Of a DNA stretch of 64,000 bases, positions 1 to 7,552 are shown piece after piece (position 1 is the first letter of the stretch; each line of letters opens with the position of its first letter). The stretch comes from DASYPQ01 sp041488095 (GTDB lineage: Bacteria; Planctomycetota; UBA1135; GCA-002686595). A program made the translations under genes and the position numbers. The stretch covers positions 75,105-139,104 of the forward strand of contig JBGPOP010000006.1 in assembly GCA_041488095.1 (NCBI GenBank), read 5' to 3'. The notes below the pieces were generated by a model. It worked only from the letters and a program-made list of their open reading frames with translations, was not told the origin of the DNA and ran no database searches.

Positions 1-270
1 GAGGTGCAGGTTCCTCTCCAGCGCGTACTTCGCGCACGCGAAGTGCGTCGACGTCGGCGTCGCGACGAGGATGGCGTCGAGGCCCGCGCGATCGATCATC
101 TCCTCGTGATCGCCGTACGTGGCAACCCCCGTGTACTTCCGGAGGACCGACAGGACGTAGCTCGAGGTGTCGCAGACGGCGACGACCGAGGCATCCCGGT
201 GCGCGTTCACGATCGCGTAGTGGGAGATGCCCATCTTCCCCGCACCGATGATCCCGACTCGGATGGCCAT
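1..270 (-). CDS. Gfo/Idh/MocA family oxidoreductase (N-terminal part, runs off window start)
   Basis: The complement of 270 to 1 reads as an open frame starting MAIRVGIIGAGKMGISHYAI. This is the N-terminal Rossmann fold of the Gfo/Idh/MocA family, with the dinucleotide-binding GxGxxG-like signature GIIGAGKMG right at the start. Further on, 'VVAVCDTS' and 'DAILVATPTSTHF' match the usual beta-strand ends and the conserved [AV]TP..H motif of this family. Only about 90 residues are present; the catalytic Lys-containing second domain lies beyond the window. Such enzymes oxidise or reduce sugars with NAD(P)H, often nucleotide sugars in surface-glycan pathways, and the neighbours fit that setting. 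The substrate cannot be told from this fragment. The family call is firm. Confidence 0.85.
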   Translation of the reverse strand, partial: MAIRVGIIGAGKMGISHYAIVNAHRDASVVAVCDTSSYVLSVLRKYTGVATYGDHEEMIDRAGLDAILVATPTSTHFACAKYALERNLHL

Positions 271-429
271 GCGCTGCTCTGCACCCCGCGCCCGCGTCAT
301 GCGGGCGGTGGTACCGTCGCCGAATCGCAGCGTGTGTTCAATACCTTGGGAGGCGCGAGTCCGAGAGGCTTCGTGCCCGAAGGGGGCCGGACACCTCGGC
401 CGGATCGAGGGCGCAGGGAGTCTAGCAGT

Positions 430-1356
430 TCAGCCCGACTCGCCGGACTCCGGCTTGCGCGCGATGAAGGACACGGAGCCGGCGGTCTCGACGCGTCGCG
501 CGCGCAGGTCGAGGACACGGCGCCCGAGCGCGCGGCGCGCCAGGTTCGAGCTGCGGGTGAAGCTCCACTCCATCGCCGAAAGGAAGGCGCGCGTAGCCAC
601 GTGCCAGGGCAGGGCCTGCACACCACGGAACGACATCTGGGGGATGGACTTCGTGTAGGGCCAGTCGGCCCACATTCGCGAGACCTGGAAGCCGGCGCTC
701 CGCAGCGTCCAGAGCAGCCCGGCGTGGGTCATGTGATGGAAGCTCGCGCGGTCATGGAACCCGAACACGAACGCAGCCGAGCCGAAGAAGGTGCCCCCTG
801 GCCGCAGGACGCGGAGCGCCTCCCGCGCTGCCACCACGGGCGCCACCAGGTGCTCGTACACGGCCATCGAGGTGTAGAGATCGAAGCTCTCGTCGCAGAA
901 AGGCAGGTTGTGGGCGTCCGCCATCACGTGAGGGCCGGGGCCGCGGCGATCCACGTCCGTGCCGACGTAGCGGAATCCGCGTGGCGCGAACCAGCCCTCG
1001 CACTGCCGCTCGCCGCACCCGATCTCGACGATCCAGCGACCATCCCCGACGGTGCCCGGCACCGACGCAAGCCATCCGTCGAGGTGGCTCGGCAGGCCGG
1101 ATGCGCGCATGGGCTCGGGCGGATCGAGCGAGAGCGACTCGAGGTCCTCCCACGGTTCGTACCAGGGCAGGTCGACCTGCAAACGCGCTGGAGGCTGGCG
1201 CAGGTCGGGCACGCCATCGACGATGGGGTATCTGAAGCGGCCATCCGCGCTGCGCAGCTCATCGCCTTCGCGCTCGAGCGACTGGAAAGAACGCGGGCAA
1301 CGCAGCCGCGGCAGAAGTTCATCCAGCGTGACGATGCCGGTGTCGATCATGCCCAT
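430..1356 (-). CDS. Class I SAM-dependent methyltransferase with N-terminal Trm112-like region
   Basis: This is a 308-residue protein. The first 55 residues ('RLRCPRSFQSL...', 'YPIVDGVPDLR') look like the short Trm112-like segment often fused to type 11 methyltransferases, but only one of its usual Cys residues remains, so any zinc site is probably lost. The catalytic part has motif I 'IVEIGCGERQ', the acidic end of beta-2 'YVGTDVD', motif 'MADAHNLPF' and the post-motif 'ALRVLRPGGTFFGS', all typical of Methyltransf_11. It is cytosolic, with no signal or membrane segment. It lies in a run of surface-glycan genes and ends about 160 bp after the start of the oxidoreductase, on the same strand. 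Methylation of a sugar or lipid-linked glycan is inferred; the acceptor is unknown. Confidence 0.85.
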   Translation of the reverse strand: MGMIDTGIVTLDELLPRLRCPRSFQSLEREGDELRSADGRFRYPIVDGVPDLRQPPARLQVDLPWYEPWEDLESLSLDPPEPMRASGLPSHLDGWLASVPGTVGDGRWIVEIGCGERQCEGWFAPRGFRYVGTDVDRRGPGPHVMADAHNLPFCDESFDLYTSMAVYEHLVAPVVAAREALRVLRPGGTFFGSAAFVFGFHDRASFHHMTHAGLLWTLRSAGFQVSRMWADWPYTKSIPQMSFRGVQALPWHVATRAFLSAMEWSFTRSSNLARRALGRRVLDLRARRVETAGSVSFIARKPESGESG

Positions 1357-1385
1357 GTGGATCAGGAAATGCGTAGCCTGCGGTT

Positions 1386-2492
1386 TCAGCGTGAACCGCC
1401 GGACAGCTCCGGGTATTCAAGCAAGGCCTTGAGCACCGCATCGGCAGCTAGAGCGTGGCCGGCCTCGTTCCAGTGCCCGTCGATCCCGTAGTACAAGTCG
1501 GGACGTTGCGTCTTCGGGGGAATGCGGACCAGCTTCGTATGGGCTTGGGTGCAAAGGTCGGCGAGCGCAGCGGCGAAGTGGTCTTCCAGATCGGCGGCCA
1601 CGACCAGCGTCGGCCAACCACGCTTCTCGCAGATCGACAGGGACTCGTCGATCAGTCGTAGGGTGAGCAATTCCTGCGACGCGGGCGCATCGGGGTCTTG
1701 CCGTGGCGTTGCATCGGCAGCGGCTGGGTCCACTGGCGCGGAGGCGATCGAACCACGGTCTTCACGCAGCAGCGAAATCGCGTAGGAGTAGGACAGGCCC
1801 GGGATGGACTCGACGATGCCTTGGGCTCGGCGTTTCCAGCTGGGGGGCAAGATCACGGAGGTTTCGGTCAGTCTTCCCTCCCCGTCCAGCCTGAACAACC
1901 CTTCACGCACGTTGTCCCCGATATCGTTGCTGCAAACCTGGAACACGACGATGCGAGGCTCGAACCGGGCCGCATCGGTGCGAAGGAACTTGACCCATCG
2001 ACCGTTGCCGTTGTCGCCCAGACTGGCATTGACCACAGGAACCTTCCCCGGACCCTTTCGCTGGTCAAGAGCCTTGGCAATGCGGGCGGGAAACTCCTCG
2101 CCGTCGTCGACACCGTAGCCCAGGGTGAAGGAGTCCCCGATGAACAGCAAGGCGTGGGCAGGGAACGCGGCCGGCTCGGGACCGCGGAAACCCAGCGAGT
2201 TCGTCGTGAACTTCATCGTGAACTCGGGCGTGATGCGCGTGCAGTGGAAGCTCTTCTTGAGGGCTTTGCCGTAGACGGCATCGTAGATGGTGAAGGACGG
2301 GCCGACGTTGCGGACGGGGATGAACACCCGCACGGCGATCTCGACGAAGGAGAGCCCCAGGATCGTCGAGAGGACCACGAGCATGACCTTGACTCGGAGC
2401 GCGCGCCTGCGGCGTGCGAGCGGGAGGTGTTCCCCCGGTACGACAGCACGAGCCCGAGGAGGCGGCCGAGGGTCGATGGGCTGATCGGTCAT
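1386..2492 (-). CDS. Membrane-anchored SGNH/GDSL hydrolase (AlgX/acyl-esterase-like)
   Basis: The open frame extends upstream to 2843, but that extension overlaps transposase remnants on the other strand and is basic, low-complexity sequence. The ATG at 2492 gives a sensible 368-residue protein (MTDQPIDPRPP...). One N-terminal membrane segment ('VKVMLVVLSTILGLSFVEIAV') puts the enzyme in the periplasm. Block I of the SGNH fold is visible as 'LLFIGDSFTLGYGVDD' with the nucleophile Ser. The Asn block is 'VFQVCSNDIGDN', and the C-terminal Asp/His block is 'YGIDGHWNEAGHALAA', so the catalytic set is complete. Proteins of this shape remove or add acyl groups on exported polysaccharides. It is followed closely by the methyltransferase on the same strand. 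The role in glycan acylation is inferred from context. Confidence 0.82.
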   Translation of the reverse strand: MTDQPIDPRPPPRARAVVPGEHLPLARRRRALRVKVMLVVLSTILGLSFVEIAVRVFIPVRNVGPSFTIYDAVYGKALKKSFHCTRITPEFTMKFTTNSLGFRGPEPAAFPAHALLFIGDSFTLGYGVDDGEEFPARIAKALDQRKGPGKVPVVNASLGDNGNGRWVKFLRTDAARFEPRIVVFQVCSNDIGDNVREGLFRLDGEGRLTETSVILPPSWKRRAQGIVESIPGLSYSYAISLLREDRGSIASAPVDPAAADATPRQDPDAPASQELLTLRLIDESLSICEKRGWPTLVVAADLEDHFAAALADLCTQAHTKLVRIPPKTQRPDLYYGIDGHWNEAGHALAADAVLKALLEYPELSGGSR

Positions 2493-2598
2493 GGGGAGTC
2501 GACGGTGACTGGCTCCAGGCAGCCGCGTCAGGCGCGGAAAAGTGAACCGGGCGGTCCGGCGTCCGAGTCCAACCGCAGACTCACGAACGCCAAGCCAC

Positions 2599-2924
2599 CC
2601 ATGGAGGAGCCGCAACCTACCACGGCGAAGACGGTCGATGCCAACTGGTTCGAGGCCCTCGAGATGTGCGCTCGTTTCCAGGTGCAGACATGGCTGCAGA
2701 CACTCCTCGAGGAGAAGGTCGAAGTCCTCCTCGATTCCAAGCGTCACGAGCGCAGGGGCGGTGCAGATTCCTCGGTGGGCTGTCGCAGCGACCACGGCGG
2801 ACCTGGCCGACCGTCGATGGGCTGAGGCACGATCGCGGTCCACCCTCCAGGCCTCAGCGGGCTCGAGGAGCTGTTCGAGAGCCGGGGCCTGCTCCTCTTC
2901 GAGAAGCAGTCGGAGAGCGCGGGG
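2599..2924 (+). pseudogene. Decayed IS256 (mutator)-type transposase, N-terminal fragment
   Basis: One frame reads from ATG 2599 through 'WLQTLLEEKVEVLLDSKRHE'. It hits a stop at 2823-2825 and continues in the same frame with 'GTIAVHPPGLSGLEELFESR' and 'GLLLFEKQSES'. In IS256-family transposases the same order is seen: 'LL.EEV.E.LG..K.ERR', then a Gly/Tyr-rich stretch, then 'GTI.VRRPRVRGLEERFESR.LPLF'. The catalytic DDE part is absent, and after about 2924 no further similarity is recognisable. This is therefore an internal remnant with an in-frame stop, and no terminal repeats were found. It occupies most of the gap between the SGNH hydrolase and the first beta-helix gene; nothing else is visible in 2925-3189. 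Confidence 0.7.
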
Positions 2925-3189
2925 ACTGCGCCGAGCGTGCAGGGGGCGGAGCCAGGGTGGTGCTCAGGCTTCCGTGTCCGTCGATGTTCCGCGGCTCCTC
3001 CGGGCTCTCGGAAGTTGTGTGTCCTGCGTGTGCTCGCGGCGGGCTTGCGCAGCGGCCCCGCTCTCACCCCCCCGGCCGGGACGGCGATCGAGATAAGCTC
3101 ACGCCATTCAAGATTCCCCGATCCGCGGCGCGATAATGGCCACGCAGAGGATCAGGAACCGGGACTGACGTCGCATCCCTCGGGGAGAG

Positions 3190-5687
3190 GAGCGGCCGAC
3201 GCCGGAACCTGAAGGGAATCACGGTGGCGGGACAGTTTGACGCCTGGATCTGGCAGGCGGACCTGCCGTGGGCAGGCCAGCACGTGCGGCATCGCACGTC
3301 GGTGCGGCCCGCGCTCGTACGGGGCGCGCGTGCTCGGTGAGTGGGGCAAGAGGGGCAGAAGGGGACGGGCCATGGTAGAAATGTGTGGGGGGCGTCTCGC
3401 GCCCCGGTCGAACCGGCGCAGGATGAATCGGGCACTGCTCGCACTGGCACTCGCAAGCCTTGGCTCTGCGTGCGCAGGGGGAGGCAGCGGCGGCGGCGGC
3501 GTCTCACCCGGTTTCACGTACAACGGTCCGACCACGTGGACCATCACGGGCCCCGAGGGCGGCCCGTTCTCGAACTCCAGCACCGTCGTGATGCTGGACA
3601 ATCAGGGCAGCCAACCCGTGTCGTGGTCGGCGACCTCGGTGCCTTCGTTCGTGCAGTTGGATCAGCTCAGCGGAACGATCCAGCCCAGCACGCAGATCAG
3701 GATCCATGCGGATCTGAACACTGCGATGGCTCAGACGCTCACCGCGGGCAACTACCAGGGCACGCTCACCTTCCACAACGACAGCGGCTCTCAGGCGGAT
3801 ATCGACATCGCATGCACCTTGTCGATCCAGTCGGTGGGGAGAAGCTCCCAGCTGGTGCCGGCAACCGATTTCGCATCGCAAGGCCCGGCGACAGGACCCT
3901 TCCAGCCAGACAGCATCGTGTACACGTTGACCAACACCGGCAGCACGGCGCTGAGCTGGCAGGCGAGCGCACCGGACGCGTGGGTCTCGATCGCGCCAGC
4001 CTCCGGCCAACTCGCGCCCAGTGGTTCGATTGGCGTGGTGGTCTCCATCAACGATCCGGCGACGAGCTTGCTGTCCGTCGGCATGCACCAGTCGGTGGTC
4101 GAAATCCAGGACGCGGCGGACAGCACGGTGCTGCACACTCGCAACGTCGACCTGGACTTGCTCCCGGATCCGCCGTCCAGCGGGTGGACGGTGTTCACAC
4201 CCAGCGTGGACACTCGCACGGTCTACGTCAGCAGCTCGACCGGCAACGACGCCAACAATGGTCTCTCATCGGCCGCTCCCAAGCGCACGATCGCGGGGGG
4301 CAAGACGCTCCTGCGCAACGGCTTCCCGGATTGGCTGCTGTTGAAGTGCGGTGACACGTGGGATGAGTCGCTCAATACGAGCGGGGAGTTCAGATTGAAC
4401 GGGCGTTCCCTCACGGAGCGGATGCTCGTCTCCAGCTACGGTACCGGCGCTCGCCCGCTCCTGCGTACCGGTACCGGCAACGCAGTGGACAACTTCACCC
4501 AGGGGAATCACATCGCCCTCGTCGGTCTTCACCTCTGGGCGCACCTGTACACGGGAAGCCAGGGAACGCCGAACGCCGTGCAGTGGCTGGGTGCCACTGC
4601 CAACTTCCTGATCGAGGACTGCTTCATCGAAGGCTACGAAACGAACGTCGTGGTCATGGGTTACCCCGAGCCAACCCACAGGCACACCAACGTATCGATC
4701 CGCCGCAACGTGATCGCCGATGCATACAACACGGGTGGCACCAACTCGGAAGGCATCTTCGCCTCCAGCACCGACGGCCTGTTGATGGAGGAGAACGTGC
4801 TCGACCGCAACGGCTGGAACGACACCATTCCGGGTTCAGGACCGACCTGGTATCGCCGCAACGTCTACATCCAGAATGGATGCACCGGCGTCGCGCTTCG
4901 CGGAAACATCCTCGCCAGGACCGAAGGCGCTCAAATGCGCTCGGGCGGCTCCGTCGAGGAAAACTTGTTCTTGCACCTCCCGATCGCGGTGCTGCTTGGC
5001 GGGGGCATGATCCCCGAGCCTCAAGGTGTCACCGGCACCATACACCACAACGTCATGCTCGACGGCGGAGACCTCCAAGCGGGCAGTCCGCGCGGCTGGG
5101 GCATGTGGCTGTCAAACATCGCCCAGGCAACCATCGATTCCAACGTGATCGCCCACAACGTCAGCGGACACGCGCCCTACCCCGTGTCCTTCGACGTGGC
5201 CCTCAACGGCAGGGGCGTCGAGAACGCGGTGTTCTCGAACAACACCATCTATGCGTGGAACGGCTACACTCGATTCACGGGGACTGCTGCGCAGACGGTG
5301 AACATCCAGCTGCTCAACAACAAGTTCCAGAACGAGATTACATCGGATCCGCTGGTCGCGCATGATCAATCAGGCAGCACGAGTGGCGTGACCTCTGCGA
5401 ACAACACCTTCGACTCCATAGCTGCACCCAACGCGTGGATGCGGGCCGGCGCAAACCTGTCGCTCGCCCAGTGGAAGGCGCTCGTGAACGACACGACCTC
5501 AGTTGCGCAGCAGGTGGTGTTCCCCGATCCGACTCGGTCGATCGCCACCTACCACGCGTCGATCGGGGGCGCTCCCAGCCTCGACGCGTTCATGACCGAG
5601 GCGCGTAACCAGTCGAAATCCAACTGGCGTGTCCAGTACACGGCTCGCGCCGTCAACGACTACATCCGCGCCGGTTTCGGCCTTTGA
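3190..5687 (+). repeat. Long inverted repeat, copy A (pairs with 10784-13285)
   Basis: The beta-helix gene and about 180 bp upstream recur in opposite orientation at 10784-13285. Upstream, both copies share 'GGCGGGACA', a TTGACG box, the TGGATC that follows it, and an AAGGGGAC ribosome site before the ATG. Inside the genes, stretches such as 4840-5030 match the complement of 11460-11650 at roughly nine bases in ten by eye. Similarity stops at the stop codons. Copy A begins near 3190, where the flanks diverge. Confidence 0.85.
3372..5687 (+). CDS. Lipoprotein with BACON-like domains and a parallel beta-helix (pectate-lyase-like fold)
   Basis: This is a 771-residue secreted protein. ATG 3372 is chosen because it, the AAGGGGAC site before it and the following 'CGGRLAP' are conserved in the paralogue at 13102. 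ATG 3423 is an alternative that gives a shorter signal peptide. The signal peptide ends 'ASLGSACAGGGSGGGG': a Cys followed by a Gly/Ser linker suggests lipidation, although Gly at -3 is not canonical. Two immunoglobulin-like repeats follow ('SWSATSVPSFVQLDQLSGTI', then 'SWQASAPDAWVSIAPASGQL'), resembling BACON/choice-of-anchor domains. Then comes 'TVYVSSSTGNDANNGL', the usual entry to right-handed beta-helix proteins, with many NVSIRRNVI-like rungs. It may bind, cleave or epimerise polysaccharide. No catalytic set was assigned. Confidence 0.8.
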   Translation: MVEMCGGRLAPRSNRRRMNRALLALALASLGSACAGGGSGGGGVSPGFTYNGPTTWTITGPEGGPFSNSSTVVMLDNQGSQPVSWSATSVPSFVQLDQLSGTIQPSTQIRIHADLNTAMAQTLTAGNYQGTLTFHNDSGSQADIDIACTLSIQSVGRSSQLVPATDFASQGPATGPFQPDSIVYTLTNTGSTALSWQASAPDAWVSIAPASGQLAPSGSIGVVVSINDPATSLLSVGMHQSVVEIQDAADSTVLHTRNVDLDLLPDPPSSGWTVFTPSVDTRTVYVSSSTGNDANNGLSSAAPKRTIAGGKTLLRNGFPDWLLLKCGDTWDESLNTSGEFRLNGRSLTERMLVSSYGTGARPLLRTGTGNAVDNFTQGNHIALVGLHLWAHLYTGSQGTPNAVQWLGATANFLIEDCFIEGYETNVVVMGYPEPTHRHTNVSIRRNVIADAYNTGGTNSEGIFASSTDGLLMEENVLDRNGWNDTIPGSGPTWYRRNVYIQNGCTGVALRGNILARTEGAQMRSGGSVEENLFLHLPIAVLLGGGMIPEPQGVTGTIHHNVMLDGGDLQAGSPRGWGMWLSNIAQATIDSNVIAHNVSGHAPYPVSFDVALNGRGVENAVFSNNTIYAWNGYTRFTGTAAQTVNIQLLNNKFQNEITSDPLVAHDQSGSTSGVTSANNTFDSIAAPNAWMRAGANLSLAQWKALVNDTTSVAQQVVFPDPTRSIATYHASIGGAPSLDAFMTEARNQSKSNWRVQYTARAVNDYIRAGFGL

Positions 5688-5691
5688 GCAG

Positions 5692-5711
5692 TCAGTGACG
5701 CGAGTCACTGA
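5692..5711 (+). terminator. Hairpin just after the first beta-helix gene
   Basis: TCAGTGAC-GCGA-GTCACTGA is a perfect 8-bp stem with a 4-base loop, starting 5 bases after the stop codon. There is no T-run, so it is either a weak intrinsic terminator or a 3'-end stabilising hairpin. The paralogous copy lacks it. Confidence 0.45.
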
Positions 5712-6329
5712 GGTGCTCCCTCGCGGGCGGTTGACAGGTTCTGGTAGGCGATAAACCGCAGCCTGCTCCGAACTCCGAAATAGGGACTTGCGCCACGGCA
5801 CGAGCTCGCAGGCGTGATGGCGAGTTGCTGAAGACCACCGATCATCGTCGCACTAGGAGGACAGCATCGCCGTCGTCACGCCGAGCTGGCGTGCGAACGC
5901 GCGTCCAAGTCCCTTCCGTGGAGTGGCCGGACGGACCGCGGCCCAGCCATGCGTCGCGCGTGGAACCGCTCCCGATCCGGACCATCGGAGCTCGGTGCTC
6001 ACCCAGTCTCCCTTCGAGTTCCATTCGGGACACCGAGCTCGGTACCGCGGAGCCACTGCCTTCTCCTTGCGGCAAACCCCGGTGCTTCAGCTGGCCGAGG
6101 CGCGGTGGGGCGTCCGGCACCATCGTGGGGCTGTGGATGCCTACGGGGACGTCCAACACGGCCTACCACTTCGGCTACCTCTCCACTCTACTTGCTAGCC
6201 TCGGCCTGGACGCTAGTCTTGTCCCATGCTCCTCCAAGAAGGCGGTCAAGGCAGACGCCAACCGCTGCAACGGCGCGGGAGGTCACTCTCGGGCGAGCCC
6301 ATGGAACCCCGACCCATCAAGGATCCGCT
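5712..6329. other. Gene-free stretch between beta-helix gene and FkbM methyltransferase
   Basis: I find no convincing gene. Open frames exist on both strands (for example the complement of 5842-6159, and an upstream extension of the methyltransferase frame), but they are Arg/Pro/Gly-rich with no recognisable motif. No repeat or RNA structure stands out. It is either regulatory or decayed DNA. Confidence 0.5.
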
Positions 6330-7130
6330 TTGAAGCTCGATTATATCAAGCACCTGGCGGTCGGAACCCCTCTCTATCGGCCCATGAACGCCTGCCGCGA
6401 TCTGCTGGGCTATTTTCATCGCCGCCGACATCCTGAATTGGCCGAGATTTTCGCCGAATCCGATCGCATCGATCGCTTCATGCGCGCGGTCATCCGGTCC
6501 GATTCCAACTGTGTGGATATCGGATGCCACATCGGTTCGATTCTCGCACGCATGGTCCAACTCGCCCCAGCCGGACACCACATCGCGTTCGAGCCGACGA
6601 CCGACAAGCAGCGATGGCTGACACGCAAGTTCCCCAACGTCATCGTCCACGGAGTGGCCCTGGGCGAATCGAACGAAACGCGAAAGTTCTACGAGCGACG
6701 CAAACACTCCGGCTACAACACCCTCGCGCCCGGCGTCGCCGACGACCCCGAGTTCATCTGCACCGAAGTGATCTGCCGCTGCCTCGACGACGTGCTGCCC
6801 GCCGATTATCACGTCGATTTCATCAAGATCGACGTCGAAGGCGCAGAGCTCGGTGTGTTCCGCGGCGCAGCGCGGACATTGGCTCGTTGCCGCCCCGCGA
6901 TTGTCTTCGAGTGCACCACGAGCGGGCTCGCTCAGTACGGCGTACAGCCCTCGTCCGTGTATCACACCGTCACCCGCGACCTCGGCTATCACATCTTTTT
7001 CCTGGGGGACTGGCTCAAGGGCGGTCCCCGTGTGAGCGAGAGCGATTTTCAAGAGTCGATGGCCTATCCCTTCAAGGCTTTCAACTACATCGCCATGCCG
7101 CAGCCGATTGCCGCGCCCATCGCGGTCTGA
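6330..7130 (+). CDS. FkbM-family methyltransferase
   Basis: The frame is open from 5949, but homology-like sequence begins near 6330. There a TTG (KLDYIKHLAVG...) follows AAGGA at a spacing of six, giving 266 residues. Motif I is 'CVDIGCHIGSILARM', followed by 'HIAFEPTTDKQRWLTRKFPN', 'VALGESNET' and the family's hallmark 'VDFIKIDVEGAELGVFRGA'. The C-terminus carries 'PAIVFECT'. FkbM enzymes O-methylate hydroxyls of polyketides or sugars, and in glycan loci they usually act on sugar hydroxyls. The gene lies between the two inverted beta-helix genes and upstream of the asparagine-synthase-like gene on the same strand, so a joint role in decorating one glycan is plausible. The start is less sure than the family. 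Confidence 0.8.
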   Translation: MKLDYIKHLAVGTPLYRPMNACRDLLGYFHRRRHPELAEIFAESDRIDRFMRAVIRSDSNCVDIGCHIGSILARMVQLAPAGHHIAFEPTTDKQRWLTRKFPNVIVHGVALGESNETRKFYERRKHSGYNTLAPGVADDPEFICTEVICRCLDDVLPADYHVDFIKIDVEGAELGVFRGAARTLARCRPAIVFECTTSGLAQYGVQPSSVYHTVTRDLGYHIFFLGDWLKGGPRVSESDFQESMAYPFKAFNYIAMPQPIAAPIAV

Positions 7131-7552
7131 TCCCCGGTGCGCCGCCGCCGACCACGACCCTCCACCGCCTCCTTGCTGGCGCTCGAAGAGCCAGGTCTGC
7201 CCACCAGGAGATTGACATCCTCCCGCCACGCACCGACGATCGTACCGCCGTGCTTGCCTCTCCCGACATGCCTCGCCCGCGCACCCATGCGCCGCACTCG
7301 CTCCCTCAATGACAGCCCGCGCCGCCGCAGTAAGTGCTGGGCCTCCTGCCGCACGCTCGAAGGGCACCGCCTGGTACTACGATCCATGCACGCACCCAAG
7401 CCCACTTCTTCAGTCCGAGGGGCATTGGATGCACACTACGCCCTGTCGATGGGTGACAGACCTGCGGACATGGTTCCGGTGCACCTTCCGGATCTTCGGA
7501 CCCGGGGGCTAGACCAACCTTCAACTCCCCCACCACGTTCAGAGGAGATCGA
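7131..7552. other. Gene-free stretch before the asparagine-synthase-like gene
   Basis: No protein with recognisable motifs is seen on either strand. The only clear signal is the ribosome site AGAGGAGA at about 7540-7547, ahead of ATG 7553. It is likely the untranslated leader and promoter region of the downstream gene, but I could not pick a confident promoter. Confidence 0.45.

Noticed and set aside
2493..2843. N-terminal extension of the SGNH hydrolase to 2843
   Set aside because: The extra 117 residues are antisense to transposase remnants and precede a natural start with a proper membrane anchor.
5842..6159. A 105-codon minus-strand frame in the gap before FkbM
   Set aside because: It has no signal, domain or ribosome site and is Arg/Gly/Pro-rich; a shadow-like frame.
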